From positions 62,001 through 126,000 of the forward strand of contig JAGDVP010000010.1 in assembly GCA_023255735.1 (NCBI GenBank): 64,000 bases of DNA, read 5' to 3'. Each line of letters opens with the position of its first letter. The first letter of the stretch is position 1. This DNA comes from Halothiobacillus sp. GTDB taxonomy: Bacteria > Pseudomonadota > Gammaproteobacteria > Halothiobacillales > Halothiobacillaceae. Position numbers and translations under genes: made by a program. Positions 46,875 through 55,272 of the stretch are shown here, piece after piece. The notes under the pieces were generated by a model. That model ran no database searches, was not told the DNA's origin, and saw nothing but the letters and a program-made list of their open reading frames with translations.

Positions 46875-47510
46875 ATGAGTGTTCAGAGCCCAGAGCCGCC
46901 CCCTTTGCCCCAATCCATTCTTGAGGCCGATGCCCGTTTACCCGATTGGCTTGCCGCTTGCGCTGCGGGCGATCGCGCTGCGTTTAATCGATTGTATCAA
47001 GCCACATCCGGGCGATTATATGGCCTTTGTTTGCGGATTTTGCGTGAGGAGGGTCGGGCGCAAGAATGCTTGCAAGATGTATTTTTGGCCGTATGGCAGC
47101 AAGCGGGCCGGTTCGATCCGGCGCGCGCCTCGGCGATGACCTGGCTTGCCGCCATTACGCACCACCGTGCGATTAGCCTGTCGCGGCGTTTTACCCGTGA
47201 ACTCACCGCCGATGACTGGACCCTATTTCTTACCCACGCCGAGTGCCCCGATCGGACAGATTTGCCTGATGCCGCCCAGCATGCCCCCGATCACGATTGG
47301 CATTTGCTGGATCGAGGGCGGTTGCAAGAATGCTTAGATGCCTTGCGTGCCGAACCGCGCGCGGCGGTGCAGTATGCTTTTTGGCAGGGCGATACCTATC
47401 AAGAAATTGCCGATAAGCTCGCCACCTCGCTGAACACGGTTAAAAGCTGGGTGCGTCGGGCGCTGGTTGAATTAAAAAGCTGTATTGGCCGTGGAGTGAT
47501 GCCCTCATGA
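46875..47510 (+). CDS. ECF-type RNA polymerase sigma factor
   Basis: The 211-residue product has region sigma-2 at about 25-100, with FNRLYQATSGRLYGLCLRIL, AQECLQDVFLAVWQQAGRF and TWLAAITHHRAISLSRR. Region sigma-4 lies at about 150-205, with AFWQGDTYQEIADKLATSLNTVKSWVRRAL. It resembles the SigK/RpoE-like group usually paired with RskA-type anti-sigma factors. Its stop overlaps the anti-sigma start by 4 bases. It likely drives its own gene and the downstream bufA-like gene, which share a promoter motif. Confidence 0.93.
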   Translation: MSVQSPEPPPLPQSILEADARLPDWLAACAAGDRAAFNRLYQATSGRLYGLCLRILREEGRAQECLQDVFLAVWQQAGRFDPARASAMTWLAAITHHRAISLSRRFTRELTADDWTLFLTHAECPDRTDLPDAAQHAPDHDWHLLDRGRLQECLDALRAEPRAAVQYAFWQGDTYQEIADKLATSLNTVKSWVRRALVELKSCIGRGVMPS

Positions 47511-48190
47511 ATCAAACGACCCCGCAAGAATATGTCTTAGGCTTATTAGATCAAGACGATGATGCGGCTTTTGAGCACCTGCTGAAAAGCCAAACTATCT
47601 ATCAAAAAGAAACCGCCGAATGGTCGCTGATAGTCGCCCAAGCTATATCAAGCAAAACGGATGCGCGCACGCCACCTGGCTGGCTGTGGACGCGCATTGA
47701 GCGGCAAATCACCGCGCAAGCGCAAGCGATTGAAGCCGCCAGTCAATTTGGCTGGCGCATGGTGGCCGCGTTCTTGGCGATGGTGGGTTTGGTGGTGGCC
47801 ATCAGCATCACGGTACCCAAAACGCTGCCGTTTAGTGGGCATCATGAGGCGGTATTGGCGTTGAGTGAAACCGGCGCACCAGCCTGGCAAGTTCAGGGCA
47901 ACTTTAAAGACAACGAGCTCAATATTCTGGTGACCCGCAGTGGCCAGGTGGCGGCAGGGCGAACGCCCGTTTTATGGCTGGCCACCCAAGGCGGGCAAAC
48001 GATTGCCGTCGGTCGGCTGCCCACCCAAGTGGGGCAAACCCTGCGGGTGTCGCCCGCGTTGTGGCAGGGCGACATGCAAGCGACAAAACTCGCAATTAGT
48101 TTGGAGCCGGCGCAAGCGAGCATTGGCAACAAACCGCAGGGGCCTGTGGTTTTGATCGAGTCGTGGCATTCATTGCCGGCGGCTTCTTAG
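47507..48190 (+). CDS. Membrane anti-sigma factor, RskA-like
   Basis: The 227-residue protein has a cytoplasmic N-terminal segment (1-80, EYVLGLLDQDDDAAFEHLL) and one membrane helix at about 85-103. The periplasmic domain resembles the anti-sigma-K (RskA) C-terminal domain (PVLWLATQGGQTIAVGRLP). It should hold the sigma factor inactive until an envelope signal arrives. No zinc-binding HxxxCxxC motif is present. Translation is coupled to the sigma gene. Confidence 0.88.
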   Translation: MNQTTPQEYVLGLLDQDDDAAFEHLLKSQTIYQKETAEWSLIVAQAISSKTDARTPPGWLWTRIERQITAQAQAIEAASQFGWRMVAAFLAMVGLVVAISITVPKTLPFSGHHEAVLALSETGAPAWQVQGNFKDNELNILVTRSGQVAAGRTPVLWLATQGGQTIAVGRLPTQVGQTLRVSPALWQGDMQATKLAISLEPAQASIGNKPQGPVVLIESWHSLPAAS

Positions 48191-48209
48191 GTTTATTTTT
48201 CAACGCGGG

Positions 48210-48238
48210 TTGCAACTTTTAGCGCGCACCTTGCGTAT
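48210..48238 (+). promoter_or_regulatory. Putative ECF-sigma promoter of the RiPP precursor gene
   Basis: TTGCA (48210-48214), 17 bases, TGCGTAT (48232-48238), the same pair and spacing as upstream of the sigma gene at 46760. The expected start lies about 75 bases before the precursor ATG. Confidence 0.55.
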
Positions 48239-48320
48239 ATAGCTTGCGGGGGCTATAACTTAAAGGCCTGCCGCAATCCTTATCTGATTGTTTTTTTGTA
48301 CTTATTAGGAGTGTGATTCG

Positions 48321-48548
48321 ATGAAAACGCGTTCAATTCAAAAAACTTTATTAGCTTCAACCGTTATCGCCGGCTGCGTTGCCGCAGGCGCTGCGATGGC
48401 GGCCACAAACCAAAGTCCTTTTGCGAGCAGCCATACCCAAGGCAGCAGTGTGCAATTGGCTGAAATGTCTTGCGGTGGCGCGGCTTCGTGCGGTGGCAGC
48501 ATGAAAAAAGATAAATCAGCCGATAAAACGGATGCCAATAAAAGCTAG
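48321..48548 (+). CDS. Secreted two-cysteine precursor peptide of an MNIO RiPP locus (bufferin/HvfA-like)
   Basis: The 75-residue product has a signal peptide (1-27, ending AAMA). The mature part is about 48 residues, rich in Ser/Ala/Gly/Lys, with only two cysteines in SCGGAASCGG (C51, C57) and a Lys/Asp-rich tail. A lipobox-like VIAGC (C19) within the signal peptide makes a lipoprotein form possible. It lies directly upstream of DUF692 and DUF2063 genes. This is where metal-binding precursors modified on cysteines (BufA1/BufA2, HvfA) are found. It lacks the four-cysteine BufA pattern and the EGKCG repeats of HvfA. A good AGGAG site precedes the ATG. Confidence 0.82.
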   Translation: MKTRSIQKTLLASTVIAGCVAAGAAMAATNQSPFASSHTQGSSVQLAEMSCGGAASCGGSMKKDKSADKTDANKS

Positions 48549-48574
48549 GGTTTAAGTTTGTGATGCAATCACTA

Positions 48575-48609
48575 CGCGCCGAGTCGATCGCCTCATCGGC
48601 GCGTTTTTT
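48575..48609 (+). terminator. Attenuating terminator between precursor and MNIO gene
   Basis: CGCGCCGA (48575-48582) and TCGGCGCG (48596-48603) form an 8-bp stem followed by six T. It ends 15 bases before the MNIO start, so partial read-through would give more precursor than enzyme. Confidence 0.85.
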
Positions 48610-48624
48610 ATTGGAAGGTGCGCG

Positions 48625-49494
48625 GTGGCAAATTTTCAAGCTTCCAAATTAAGCGATGTCGGGCTCGGATTGCGGCGGGGCATGTTGATGCACGAGATCG
48701 AAACCACAACCCCCGATTTGGATTTTTTAGAAGTAGCACCCGAAAACTGGATGCGCTTAGGCGGTGCGGTCAAGCGCCGCTTTGAAGCCTTGCTCGAACA
48801 TTATCCGCTCTATACGCATGGGTTGTCGCTTTCGATTGGCGGCCCCGCCCCGTTAGATTGGGCGTTTATTGATGCGATTAAGCAGTTTCTCGATCGCTAT
48901 CAGCCCGTGCTGTATAGCGAGCATCTCTCGTTTTGCAGCGATCATGCACATCTCTATGATTTAATGCCGATTCCGTTCACCGAAGATGCGGTTAACCATG
49001 TTGTCGCGCGTATCCAACAAGTGCAAGATCGGTTGGGGCGGCGCTTGGTTTTAGAGAATGTTTCGTACTACACCGCGCCCACGGCGGAGTTATCCGAGCT
49101 TGAGTTTATTACCACCATTCTGGCGCGTGCCGATTGCGATTTGCTCTTGGATGTGAACAACGTGTACGTCAATAGCGTCAATCACCAATACGACCCGCGT
49201 GCCTTTATTAATGCCCTACCGCCGGCTCGCGTGCGCTATGTGCATGTGGCTGGGCATTGGCAGATTGAACCTGATTTAATTATCGATACCCACGGCGCGC
49301 CGGTGAGCGACCCGGTGTGGGATTTGCTCAGCCACACTTATACCCGGTTGGGTGCCGTGCCCACCTTGCTGGAGCGGGATTTTGAAATCCCCCCACTTAG
49401 CGAGTTAATGGGCGAAGTCGCGCACATTCGCGCACTCGCCGCCAGCGCCCAGGCCAAGCGTGGCCTCGGCCTTGCCGAGGGCAGCCTTGCATGA
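48625..49494 (+). CDS. bufB: DUF692 multinuclear non-heme iron oxidase (BufB/MbnB/HvfB-like)
   Basis: MNIO enzymes use a di- or tri-iron centre and oxygen to rebuild cysteine residues of peptide precursors into heterocycles. The 289-residue TIM barrel shows the family's metal-ligand motifs in order. These are FLEVAPENWM (35-43), HGLSLSIGG (65-73), YSEHLSF (97-103), LLDVNNVYVN (174-183), VHVAGH (206-211), DTHGAPV (221-227) and LLERDFE (248-254). The start is a GTG with GGAAGG upstream. The gene overlaps its DUF2063 partner by 4 bases. Its substrate is presumably the upstream two-cysteine peptide. Confidence 0.92.
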   Translation: MANFQASKLSDVGLGLRRGMLMHEIETTTPDLDFLEVAPENWMRLGGAVKRRFEALLEHYPLYTHGLSLSIGGPAPLDWAFIDAIKQFLDRYQPVLYSEHLSFCSDHAHLYDLMPIPFTEDAVNHVVARIQQVQDRLGRRLVLENVSYYTAPTAELSELEFITTILARADCDLLLDVNNVYVNSVNHQYDPRAFINALPPARVRYVHVAGHWQIEPDLIIDTHGAPVSDPVWDLLSHTYTRLGAVPTLLERDFEIPPLSELMGEVAHIRALAASAQAKRGLGLAEGSLA

Positions 49495-50246
49495 CTGATT
49501 TTCAAAGCCTGCAACGGCAATTTGCCGCCTTTATTCGCGATCCGCACAACACCCCGCCGCCGCCCGGCTGTGATGCCGCGCGCATGCAGCACTATCATCA
49601 ATTATTTTTTAACAACTTCGATGGCGTGCTTGAACTCGCCTACCCAAGGTTGTGTGCTGAGGTCGGCGCCGCCCCTTGGCTTGAATTAACCCGACTTTTT
49701 TTTCAAACCGTACCGCAGCACTCTCCCTATTTAAGCGATGTGCCCGCGCAGTTTGCCGAATTTCTTGATGCACAAACGGCTCAGTCTTTAAGCGATGGGC
49801 AAATTGAGCTCGCGGCATTTGAGCTCGCGTGTTTTGAGCTTAAAACCGCAGATGATGAACCGCGCCGCACCGATGAGGCCGATCAGCCGCCTCAAGGGGC
49901 TGCGCTCAAACCAACTTGGGTGATTAACCCCGACACGATCTTGTTTGAAAGCCTGTACCCTGTGCACGATCCCAACTGGGATCCCCGCGGCACAGCGCAA
50001 ACCCCCACGTTTTTGGTGTTGGTGCGCGATCCTGCTGGCCTCGTGCAAACCTATGCCGTCTCTTTGGCCAGCGCGCGCCTGTTGCACTTAATTCATGCCC
50101 ATCCCTGGCAACCCTTGGCTGTGGTGATCGACGCGTTAGCCCAAGAGCTCAACCAACCGGCCGCACGGCTATTGCCGCTTGCGCAGCAACAAATTACCCA
50201 ATGGTTCGATGCGCACGTTTTACTGGCGGCAGGTGTGGCGGGTTAA
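49491..50246 (+). CDS. bufC: DUF2063 MNIO partner protein (BufC/HvfC-like)
   Basis: The 251-residue protein has the DUF2063 N-terminal domain (about 5-95, with [32 protein letters not shown] and [12 protein letters not shown]). It also has a C-terminal domain resembling the RiPP recognition part of MbnC-type partners. Such proteins hold the precursor for the DUF692 enzyme. It overlaps the MNIO gene by 4 bases. No DoxX-type fourth gene (BufD/HvfD) follows; radC comes next, 56 bases on. Confidence 0.88.
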   Translation: MTDFQSLQRQFAAFIRDPHNTPPPPGCDAARMQHYHQLFFNNFDGVLELAYPRLCAEVGAAPWLELTRLFFQTVPQHSPYLSDVPAQFAEFLDAQTAQSLSDGQIELAAFELACFELKTADDEPRRTDEADQPPQGAALKPTWVINPDTILFESLYPVHDPNWDPRGTAQTPTFLVLVRDPAGLVQTYAVSLASARLLHLIHAHPWQPLAVVIDALAQELNQPAARLLPLAQQQITQWFDAHVLLAAGVAG

Positions 50247-50302
50247 ATCGGTGCGATGCTTCAAGCCTTTGGTATGCTGCGTTTTTTATCGGAGCGGTAC
50301 TC

Positions 50303-50977
50303 ATGGCAATTACCGATTGGCCTTGTGATGAACGGCCGCGCGAGCGGCTGCTCAAATTTGGCGCGGCGGCGCTCTCGGATGCGGAGCTGTTCGCGATTTT
50401 TCTGCGCACCGGCGTAGCGGGCCGATCGGCGGTCGATTTAGCCCGCGATTTGCTGGCGCATTTTGGCAGCGTGCGCGGGCTTTTGAATGCCAGCCAGACC
50501 GATTTCACGGCGGCCAAAGGCTTGGGCGATGCCAAGTTTGCGCAGTTGCAGGCCGTGTTGGAACTTGCGCGGCGGCATTTCGCTGAAGAGCTCAGTGCCG
50601 GTTCAGTGATGGATTCGCCGGAAACCACCCGCCGGTTTTTGCAGGCAGAGCTGCGCGATGCCACCCAAGAAGTGTTTGCGGTGCTGTTTTTAGATAGCCA
50701 GCATCGGGTACTGGCCTTTGAGCGCCTTTTTTACGGCACCATCAACCAAGCGGCGGTGCACCCGCGCGAAGTAGTGAAAGCGGTGCTACGCCACAATGCC
50801 GCCGCCGTGATTTTGGCGCATAACCACCCCTCTGGTGTGGCTGAGCCGAGCCGGGCTGACCACGACATTACCCTGCGATTGCGCGATGCGTTAAATTTAA
50901 TCGAGGTGCGCCTGCTCGATCACATCATTGTGGGCAATCCGTGTGTTTCGATGGCCGAACGCGGCTTGCTGATTTGA
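50303..50977 (+). CDS. radC: RadC-family JAMM/UPF0758 protein
   Basis: The 224-residue product has an N-terminal helix-hairpin-helix region (about 10-95) and a JAMM metalloprotease-like fold with the metal motif HNHPSG followed by SRADHD. Despite the name its role in DNA repair is doubtful. The ATG at 50303 is preceded by GGAG and gives the family's usual start; the frame reaches back to 50201 inside bufC. Confidence 0.92.
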   Translation: MAITDWPCDERPRERLLKFGAAALSDAELFAIFLRTGVAGRSAVDLARDLLAHFGSVRGLLNASQTDFTAAKGLGDAKFAQLQAVLELARRHFAEELSAGSVMDSPETTRRFLQAELRDATQEVFAVLFLDSQHRVLAFERLFYGTINQAAVHPREVVKAVLRHNAAAVILAHNHPSGVAEPSRADHDITLRLRDALNLIEVRLLDHIIVGNPCVSMAERGLLI

Positions 50978-51004
50978 CCCGCGCTTGATTTACAAACGGA
51001 CAGT

Positions 51005-51691
51005 TTAAGTGTGCCAATCAATCGGCGCCTCACCTTGCTCTGTGAGAAAGGCATTGATTTGGGAGAATGGCTTGGAGCCAAAAAAACCGCGATAAGCTGA
51101 GAGGGGTGAGGGGTGCGGGCTTTGGATAATCAAATGCCGCGCATCGGCATTGTATGGCTCGATGAGTGCGCGCTTTTTCTGGGCAAAAGCCCCCCACAGC
51201 ACAAACACCAGCGGCTGATCGCGCGCGGCCAAAGCGGCGATGGCCGCGTCCGTTAGCACCTCCCATCCTTGGTTTTGGTGGCCGGCAGATTGCCCCGCCG
51301 GCACCGTGAGCACGGCATTGAGCAGCAGCACACCTTGCTGCGCCCAAGGCGTCAAATCGCCGCGCGTGTTGTCAATGCCAAGATCGGCTTGCAATTCCTG
51401 AAAAATGTTGTTGAGCGATTTCGGCAAAGGCGTAACCCCTGCCTGCACCGAAAAGCTTAAACCATGCGCATGGCCGGGCGTGGGGTAGGGGTCTTGGCCT
51501 AAAATCACCACTCGCACGCAATCAAAAGGCGTAGCAGTAAAAGCCGCCAGCCAATTGGGTTTGGCGGGGAGAATGGTTTTGCCTGCGCGCAACTCGCGTT
51601 GCAAAAATTCGCGCAGCCGAGCGACAGGCTCGCTTGCAAGGGCGGGTGCAAGCGCCGCTTGCCAGCCGGGTTCCCAGGTGCTGGCGGTCAT
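51005..51691 (-). CDS. ung: Uracil-DNA glycosylase
   Basis: Ung removes uracil from DNA. The 228-residue product has the water-activating motif GQDPYPTPG (D67) and AHGLSFSV, together with LLLNAVLTV. The DNA-intercalation loop HPSPLSAYRGF lies near residue 190. Its start overlaps the pdxH stop (ATGA), so the two are cotranscribed. Confidence 0.97.
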   Translation of the reverse strand: MTASTWEPGWQAALAPALASEPVARLREFLQRELRAGKTILPAKPNWLAAFTATPFDCVRVVILGQDPYPTPGHAHGLSFSVQAGVTPLPKSLNNIFQELQADLGIDNTRGDLTPWAQQGVLLLNAVLTVPAGQSAGHQNQGWEVLTDAAIAALAARDQPLVFVLWGAFAQKKRALIEPYNADARHLIIQSPHPSPLSAYRGFFGSKPFSQINAFLTEQGEAPIDWHT

Positions 51692-52341
51692 GGCATCAGG
51701 CGTTCAATCGTCCAGCCGTCGGCGGTGGGCGTGTATTGGAAGCGATCATGCAGGCGCGAACGGCGACCTTGCCAAAATTCCCACTCATCGGGCAGCAGCC
51801 GATAGCCACCCCAGGCGGGATTGCGCGGCACGTCGCCTGCCGGATAGCGCGCCTCGGTGGCCGCAAAGCGGGCTTCTAGCGCGGCACGGGATTCAATCGG
51901 TTGGCTTTGATGCGATGAGGCCGCCGCCATGCGCGATTTGATCGGCCGCTGATTGAAATACGCCTCGTTATCCGCCTCCGGCAAGCGCTCGATGCGCCCG
52001 GTAACCCGCACTTGCCTATCGGTTTCAGGCCAATAAAACGTGAGTGCGGCGAACGGATTTTCGGCCAACTCTTGCCCTTTGCGGCTGCGGGTATCGGTAT
52101 AAAAACACAGGCCGCGCGCATCCAGGTGTTTTAATAACACATACCGCGCTGAAGGCCGCCCGTCCGCCGCCGCTGTGCTTAAACACATGGCGTTGGAATC
52201 AAAATTACCTGCCGCCTCGGCCTCTTTGAGCCAGGTTTGCAACTGAACCTCTGGCGCCGGGTTTAAGTCGGCGCGGTGCAGCTCGCCATAGGCGTAATCA
52301 CGCCGATTGGCGCGGTGATCAAATTCGCCTGAATCGTTCAT
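51688..52341 (-). CDS. pdxH: Pyridoxamine 5'-phosphate oxidase
   Basis: PdxH oxidises pyridoxine and pyridoxamine phosphates to pyridoxal phosphate with FMN. The 217-residue product shows ARYVLLKHLDARGLCFYTDTRSRKG-type FMN contacts, FYWPETDRQVRVTG, and SHQSQPIESR. The C-terminal RLHDRFQYTP and WEFWQGR motifs are also present. AGGAGA precedes the ATG. Confidence 0.96.
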   Translation of the reverse strand: MNDSGEFDHRANRRDYAYGELHRADLNPAPEVQLQTWLKEAEAAGNFDSNAMCLSTAAADGRPSARYVLLKHLDARGLCFYTDTRSRKGQELAENPFAALTFYWPETDRQVRVTGRIERLPEADNEAYFNQRPIKSRMAAASSHQSQPIESRAALEARFAATEARYPAGDVPRNPAWGGYRLLPDEWEFWQGRRSRLHDRFQYTPTADGWTIERLMP

Positions 52342-52421
52342 GGTGTTCTCCTGATGATTTGGCTCACAAGTTTAGCAGGCTGCTATGCTCATAGCCCTTT
52401 CCCACAAGACAAGAACACCTT

Positions 52422-53060
52422 ATGAATGCCCGCACGAATGCCGCTCATCTTTTTTTATTCCACGGCCTAGGCGCCAGCGGCGATGATCTGGCGCCCGTGG
52501 GGCGGATGTTGGCCGAGCAGGCAGGCATGCTTAAGCTTATTGTGCACACGCCGGCGGCGCCCGTGGCGGCTGTCACAGTGAATGCGGGCACCATGATGCC
52601 CAGTTGGTTTGATATTTACGGGCTTGAGCGCGATGCGCCGGTGGATTTAGCGGGCATTAATGCCATGGCCAAACGCCAAGCGGCCGTGATGGATGCAAAG
52701 GTGGGCGATGCCCCTTTTTGGGTGGGCGGGTTTTCGCAAGGCGGCGTGATGGCGCTGCGTGCCGCCTGCTTAACCCGTCGTGCGCCCGCAGGCGTGCTGC
52801 TGCTTTCGACTTGGCTGCCGGCGGCGGATGCGTTTGCGCTACCAGTCGACCGTGCGGATAGCCCCATTTTTATTGGTCATGGTGATTTTGATACCGTGGT
52901 GCCGCTGGCAGCGGCAAGCCGCATGGCGCACCATCTGATGGCATGCGGCGCAACCCAAGTAACCCAGCATCGCTACGCGATGGCGCACAGCATTTGCCCC
53001 GAGGAAGTCGCGGATATAGCCGCGTGGATGCAAAACTCAATAGAAATAAACTTGTTTTAG
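52422..53060 (+). CDS. Carboxylesterase/phospholipase-family hydrolase
   Basis: The 212-residue alpha/beta hydrolase resembles the bacterial carboxylesterases and acyl-protein thioesterase family. Motifs are LFHGLGASGDD (12-22), the conserved SWFDIYGL, and the nucleophile GFSQGG (S105). The acid GHGDFDTVVP and a histidine in MAHSIC complete the triad. It is divergent from pdxH and stands alone. The natural substrate is unknown. Confidence 0.87.
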   Translation: MNARTNAAHLFLFHGLGASGDDLAPVGRMLAEQAGMLKLIVHTPAAPVAAVTVNAGTMMPSWFDIYGLERDAPVDLAGINAMAKRQAAVMDAKVGDAPFWVGGFSQGGVMALRAACLTRRAPAGVLLLSTWLPAADAFALPVDRADSPIFIGHGDFDTVVPLAAASRMAHHLMACGATQVTQHRYAMAHSICPEEVADIAAWMQNSIEINLF

Positions 53061-53103
53061 ATGGGGTGCTGTATTCACTATAAAAATACGGTTCTAACAG
53101 GTT

Positions 53104-53169
53104 GCTGAAAAACCTCATCTTTAAGTTTTTCAGCCATACCGAGCCCGGTACACGCCCGGGCTCGGTATG
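53104..53169. repeat. Two adjacent perfect inverted repeats in an intergenic gap
   Basis: GCTGAAAAAC (53104-53113) pairs with GTTTTTCAGC (53125-53134). Immediately next, CATACCGAGCCCGG (53135-53148) pairs with CCGGGCTCGGTATG (53156-53169) around a 7-base loop. The T5 of the first arm pair is inside the stem rather than after it. The GTTGCTGAAAAAC edge resembles ends of some mobile elements, but no transposase or target duplication is seen. Confidence 0.6.
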
Positions 53170-53235
53170 TACAAATCAATCGCTTACATGATTAATTTGC
53201 GTGCGGGGCATTCATGCCCTGCTAAAGCACGCCAT

Positions 53236-53260
53236 AAAAAACCCGCCAGTGTCGGCGGGT
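53236..53260 (-). terminator. Intrinsic terminator of the DUF4282 gene
   Basis: On the minus strand ACCCGCC (53260-53254) and GGCGGGT (53247-53241) form a 7-bp stem followed by a T-tract, and it lies downstream of the DUF4282 gene. Confidence 0.85.
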
Positions 53261-53323
53261 GGCGGGGTGGTAATTTTCGGCTGGTGCTGGCAGCCTGCCT
53301 GCCTTAACGCAGTCCTGCTGCTG

Positions 53324-53578
53324 CTAACTTTTATCGGCCATTTTTTGCATGTTCTCGTTAATTTTGAACAGCACGATCATAAGCTCGCTCCAAATGCGAA
53401 CCCCAATGCCGCCGGCCACGATCCAAAATAACCCTTTGAAAAAAGAGCCAAAAGAAAAGCCCCACGGTGCAAACATGGAGCCTATGCCGCTAATTACTAC
53501 CGCCAGCAAGAGCATCCAATACACCACGGTGATGATTTTTGGCGTTAGCATGCTGTTGAAAAATAATAGGTCTTTCAT
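53324..53578 (-). CDS. DUF4282 small membrane protein
   Basis: The 84-residue protein begins KDLLFFNSMLTPKIITVVYW, typical of DUF4282, and has two membrane helices (about 13-35 and 45-68). A short basic or acidic tail follows. No function is known for the family. It is monocistronic with its own terminator. Confidence 0.8.
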   Translation of the reverse strand: MKDLLFFNSMLTPKIITVVYWMLLLAVVISGIGSMFAPWGFSFGSFFKGLFWIVAGGIGVRIWSELMIVLFKINENMQKMADKS

Positions 53579-53714
53579 TGGTAACTTCCTTTTTGATTAA
53601 ATTTAAGCGTTGAACGGATGTCGGGTTTTAATCATCACCGCTGACAGCGTACCGCAAAATCCTTGCAATTAAATGTCAGTACCTTGAATGAGTAAACCGT
53701 GCGCTTTTTCGGCG

Positions 53715-55136
53715 TTAAGCGAGTGCCGCCCTCGCCGCCAGAATTTGCGCGCGCACCTGATTGGGGGCGGTGCCGCCGATAATATCTCGGGCGGCCATGC
53801 TGCCTTCTAGGGTTAATACGGCGAAGACATCCTCGTTAATTTTTGGTGAGAAGGTTTGTAATTGCGCCAAGGGAAGTTCGGATAAATCACAGCCCGCCGT
53901 TTGCGCGTGACGCACGGCTTTGCCGACAATTTCATGCGCGTCACGGAACGGCACGCCTTGGCGCACAAGGTAATCGGCCAAATCGGTGGCGGTGGCAAAG
54001 CCTTGTTTGGCGGCGGCGCGCATCTTTTCGCGGTTGGGTTCAATTGCGGGCATCATGTCGGCAAAGGCGCGCAGGCTGCCCATTAGGGTGTCGATGGCGT
54101 CAAATAGCGGTTCTTTGTCTTCTTGATTATCTTTGTTGTAGGCCAAGGGTTGGCCTTTCATGAGCGTGAGCAGAGCGAATAAATCACCATAAACGCGGCC
54201 GGTTTTACCACGCACGAGCTCCGGCACATCGGGGTTTTTCTTTTGCGGCATAATCGAGCTGCCGGTGCAAAAGCGATCGGGCAGGTTGATAAAGCCAAAC
54301 TGGGCGGAAGTCCATAAAATCAGCTCTTCGCTCATGCGCGATAAGTGCATCATGATGAGCGCAGCGGCGGATAAAAATTCGATCGCAAAATCTCGGTCGG
54401 AGACGGCATCGAGTGAGTTGCGGCTCACGCCATCAAAGCCCAAGAGTTCTGCCACGTACGCGCGATCCAGCGGGTAGGAGGTGCCGGCCAGCGCCGCCGA
54501 ACCCAACGGCAGGATGTTGACGCGTTTACGCACATCGCGCAGGCGCTCGGCATCGCGGGCGAGCATTTCAACCCAAGCGAGCAGGTGATGGCCAAAACTT
54601 ATGGGCTGAGCCACTTGCAGGTGGGTGAAGCCAGGCATAACGGTATCGGCTTCGCGCTCGGCTAAATCAATCAAGCCTGCCTGCAGGCGGGTGAGCTCTT
54701 GGCCGATGCGGTCAATGGCGCCGCGTAGATACAAGCGCACATCGGTGGCAACTTGGTCATTGCGTGAGCGGCCGGTGTGCAGTTTTTTGCCCACATCGCC
54801 AATGCGATCAATCAGCCGCGCTTCGATATTCATGTGCACGTCTTCATAGGCCACAACCCAGGCAAAATCGCCGCGCTCAATATCGAGCAGAATGGTGTGC
54901 AGCCCCGTTGTGATTTTGTCGCATTCATCATCACTTAACACCCCAACTTTGGCGAGCATTTTGGCGTGGGCGATGGAGCCTGCAATGTCTTCGCGAAACA
55001 GGCGCTGATCGAACCCGACCGACGCGGTGAACGCTTCAACAAACGCATCGGTGGGTTCATCGAACCGGCCGCCCCAGAGTTTGACCAGAGGGACATCTGG
55101 GGTGTGATCGGTGGTGTGTTCATCGGGGCGAATCAT
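53715..55136 (-). CDS. argH: Argininosuccinate lyase
   Basis: ArgH splits argininosuccinate into arginine and fumarate. The 473-residue product shows KLWGGRF at the start, [39 protein letters not shown], and the catalytic-loop signature [13 protein letters not shown] choose the ATG at 55136; the frame extends to 55232 but that part is not family sequence. It is divergent from algZ, as in Pseudomonas. Confidence 0.96.
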   Translation of the reverse strand: MIRPDEHTTDHTPDVPLVKLWGGRFDEPTDAFVEAFTASVGFDQRLFREDIAGSIAHAKMLAKVGVLSDDECDKITTGLHTILLDIERGDFAWVVAYEDVHMNIEARLIDRIGDVGKKLHTGRSRNDQVATDVRLYLRGAIDRIGQELTRLQAGLIDLAEREADTVMPGFTHLQVAQPISFGHHLLAWVEMLARDAERLRDVRKRVNILPLGSAALAGTSYPLDRAYVAELLGFDGVSRNSLDAVSDRDFAIEFLSAAALIMMHLSRMSEELILWTSAQFGFINLPDRFCTGSSIMPQKKNPDVPELVRGKTGRVYGDLFALLTLMKGQPLAYNKDNQEDKEPLFDAIDTLMGSLRAFADMMPAIEPNREKMRAAAKQGFATATDLADYLVRQGVPFRDAHEIVGKAVRHAQTAGCDLSELPLAQLQTFSPKINEDVFAVLTLEGSMAARDIIGGTAPNQVRAQILAARAALA

Positions 55137-55272
55137 GACGGCATCTCGCTTAAGTTGGCTTTGTTTGCATGGATTGAAGGCGCTCTGCGGTAGTATATCG
55201 TAACCCGCTTTCGGTTCTGCCCCATTGATCAATGCGACCGCGCCTTATTCCATGTACGACAAGGATCCCGTC

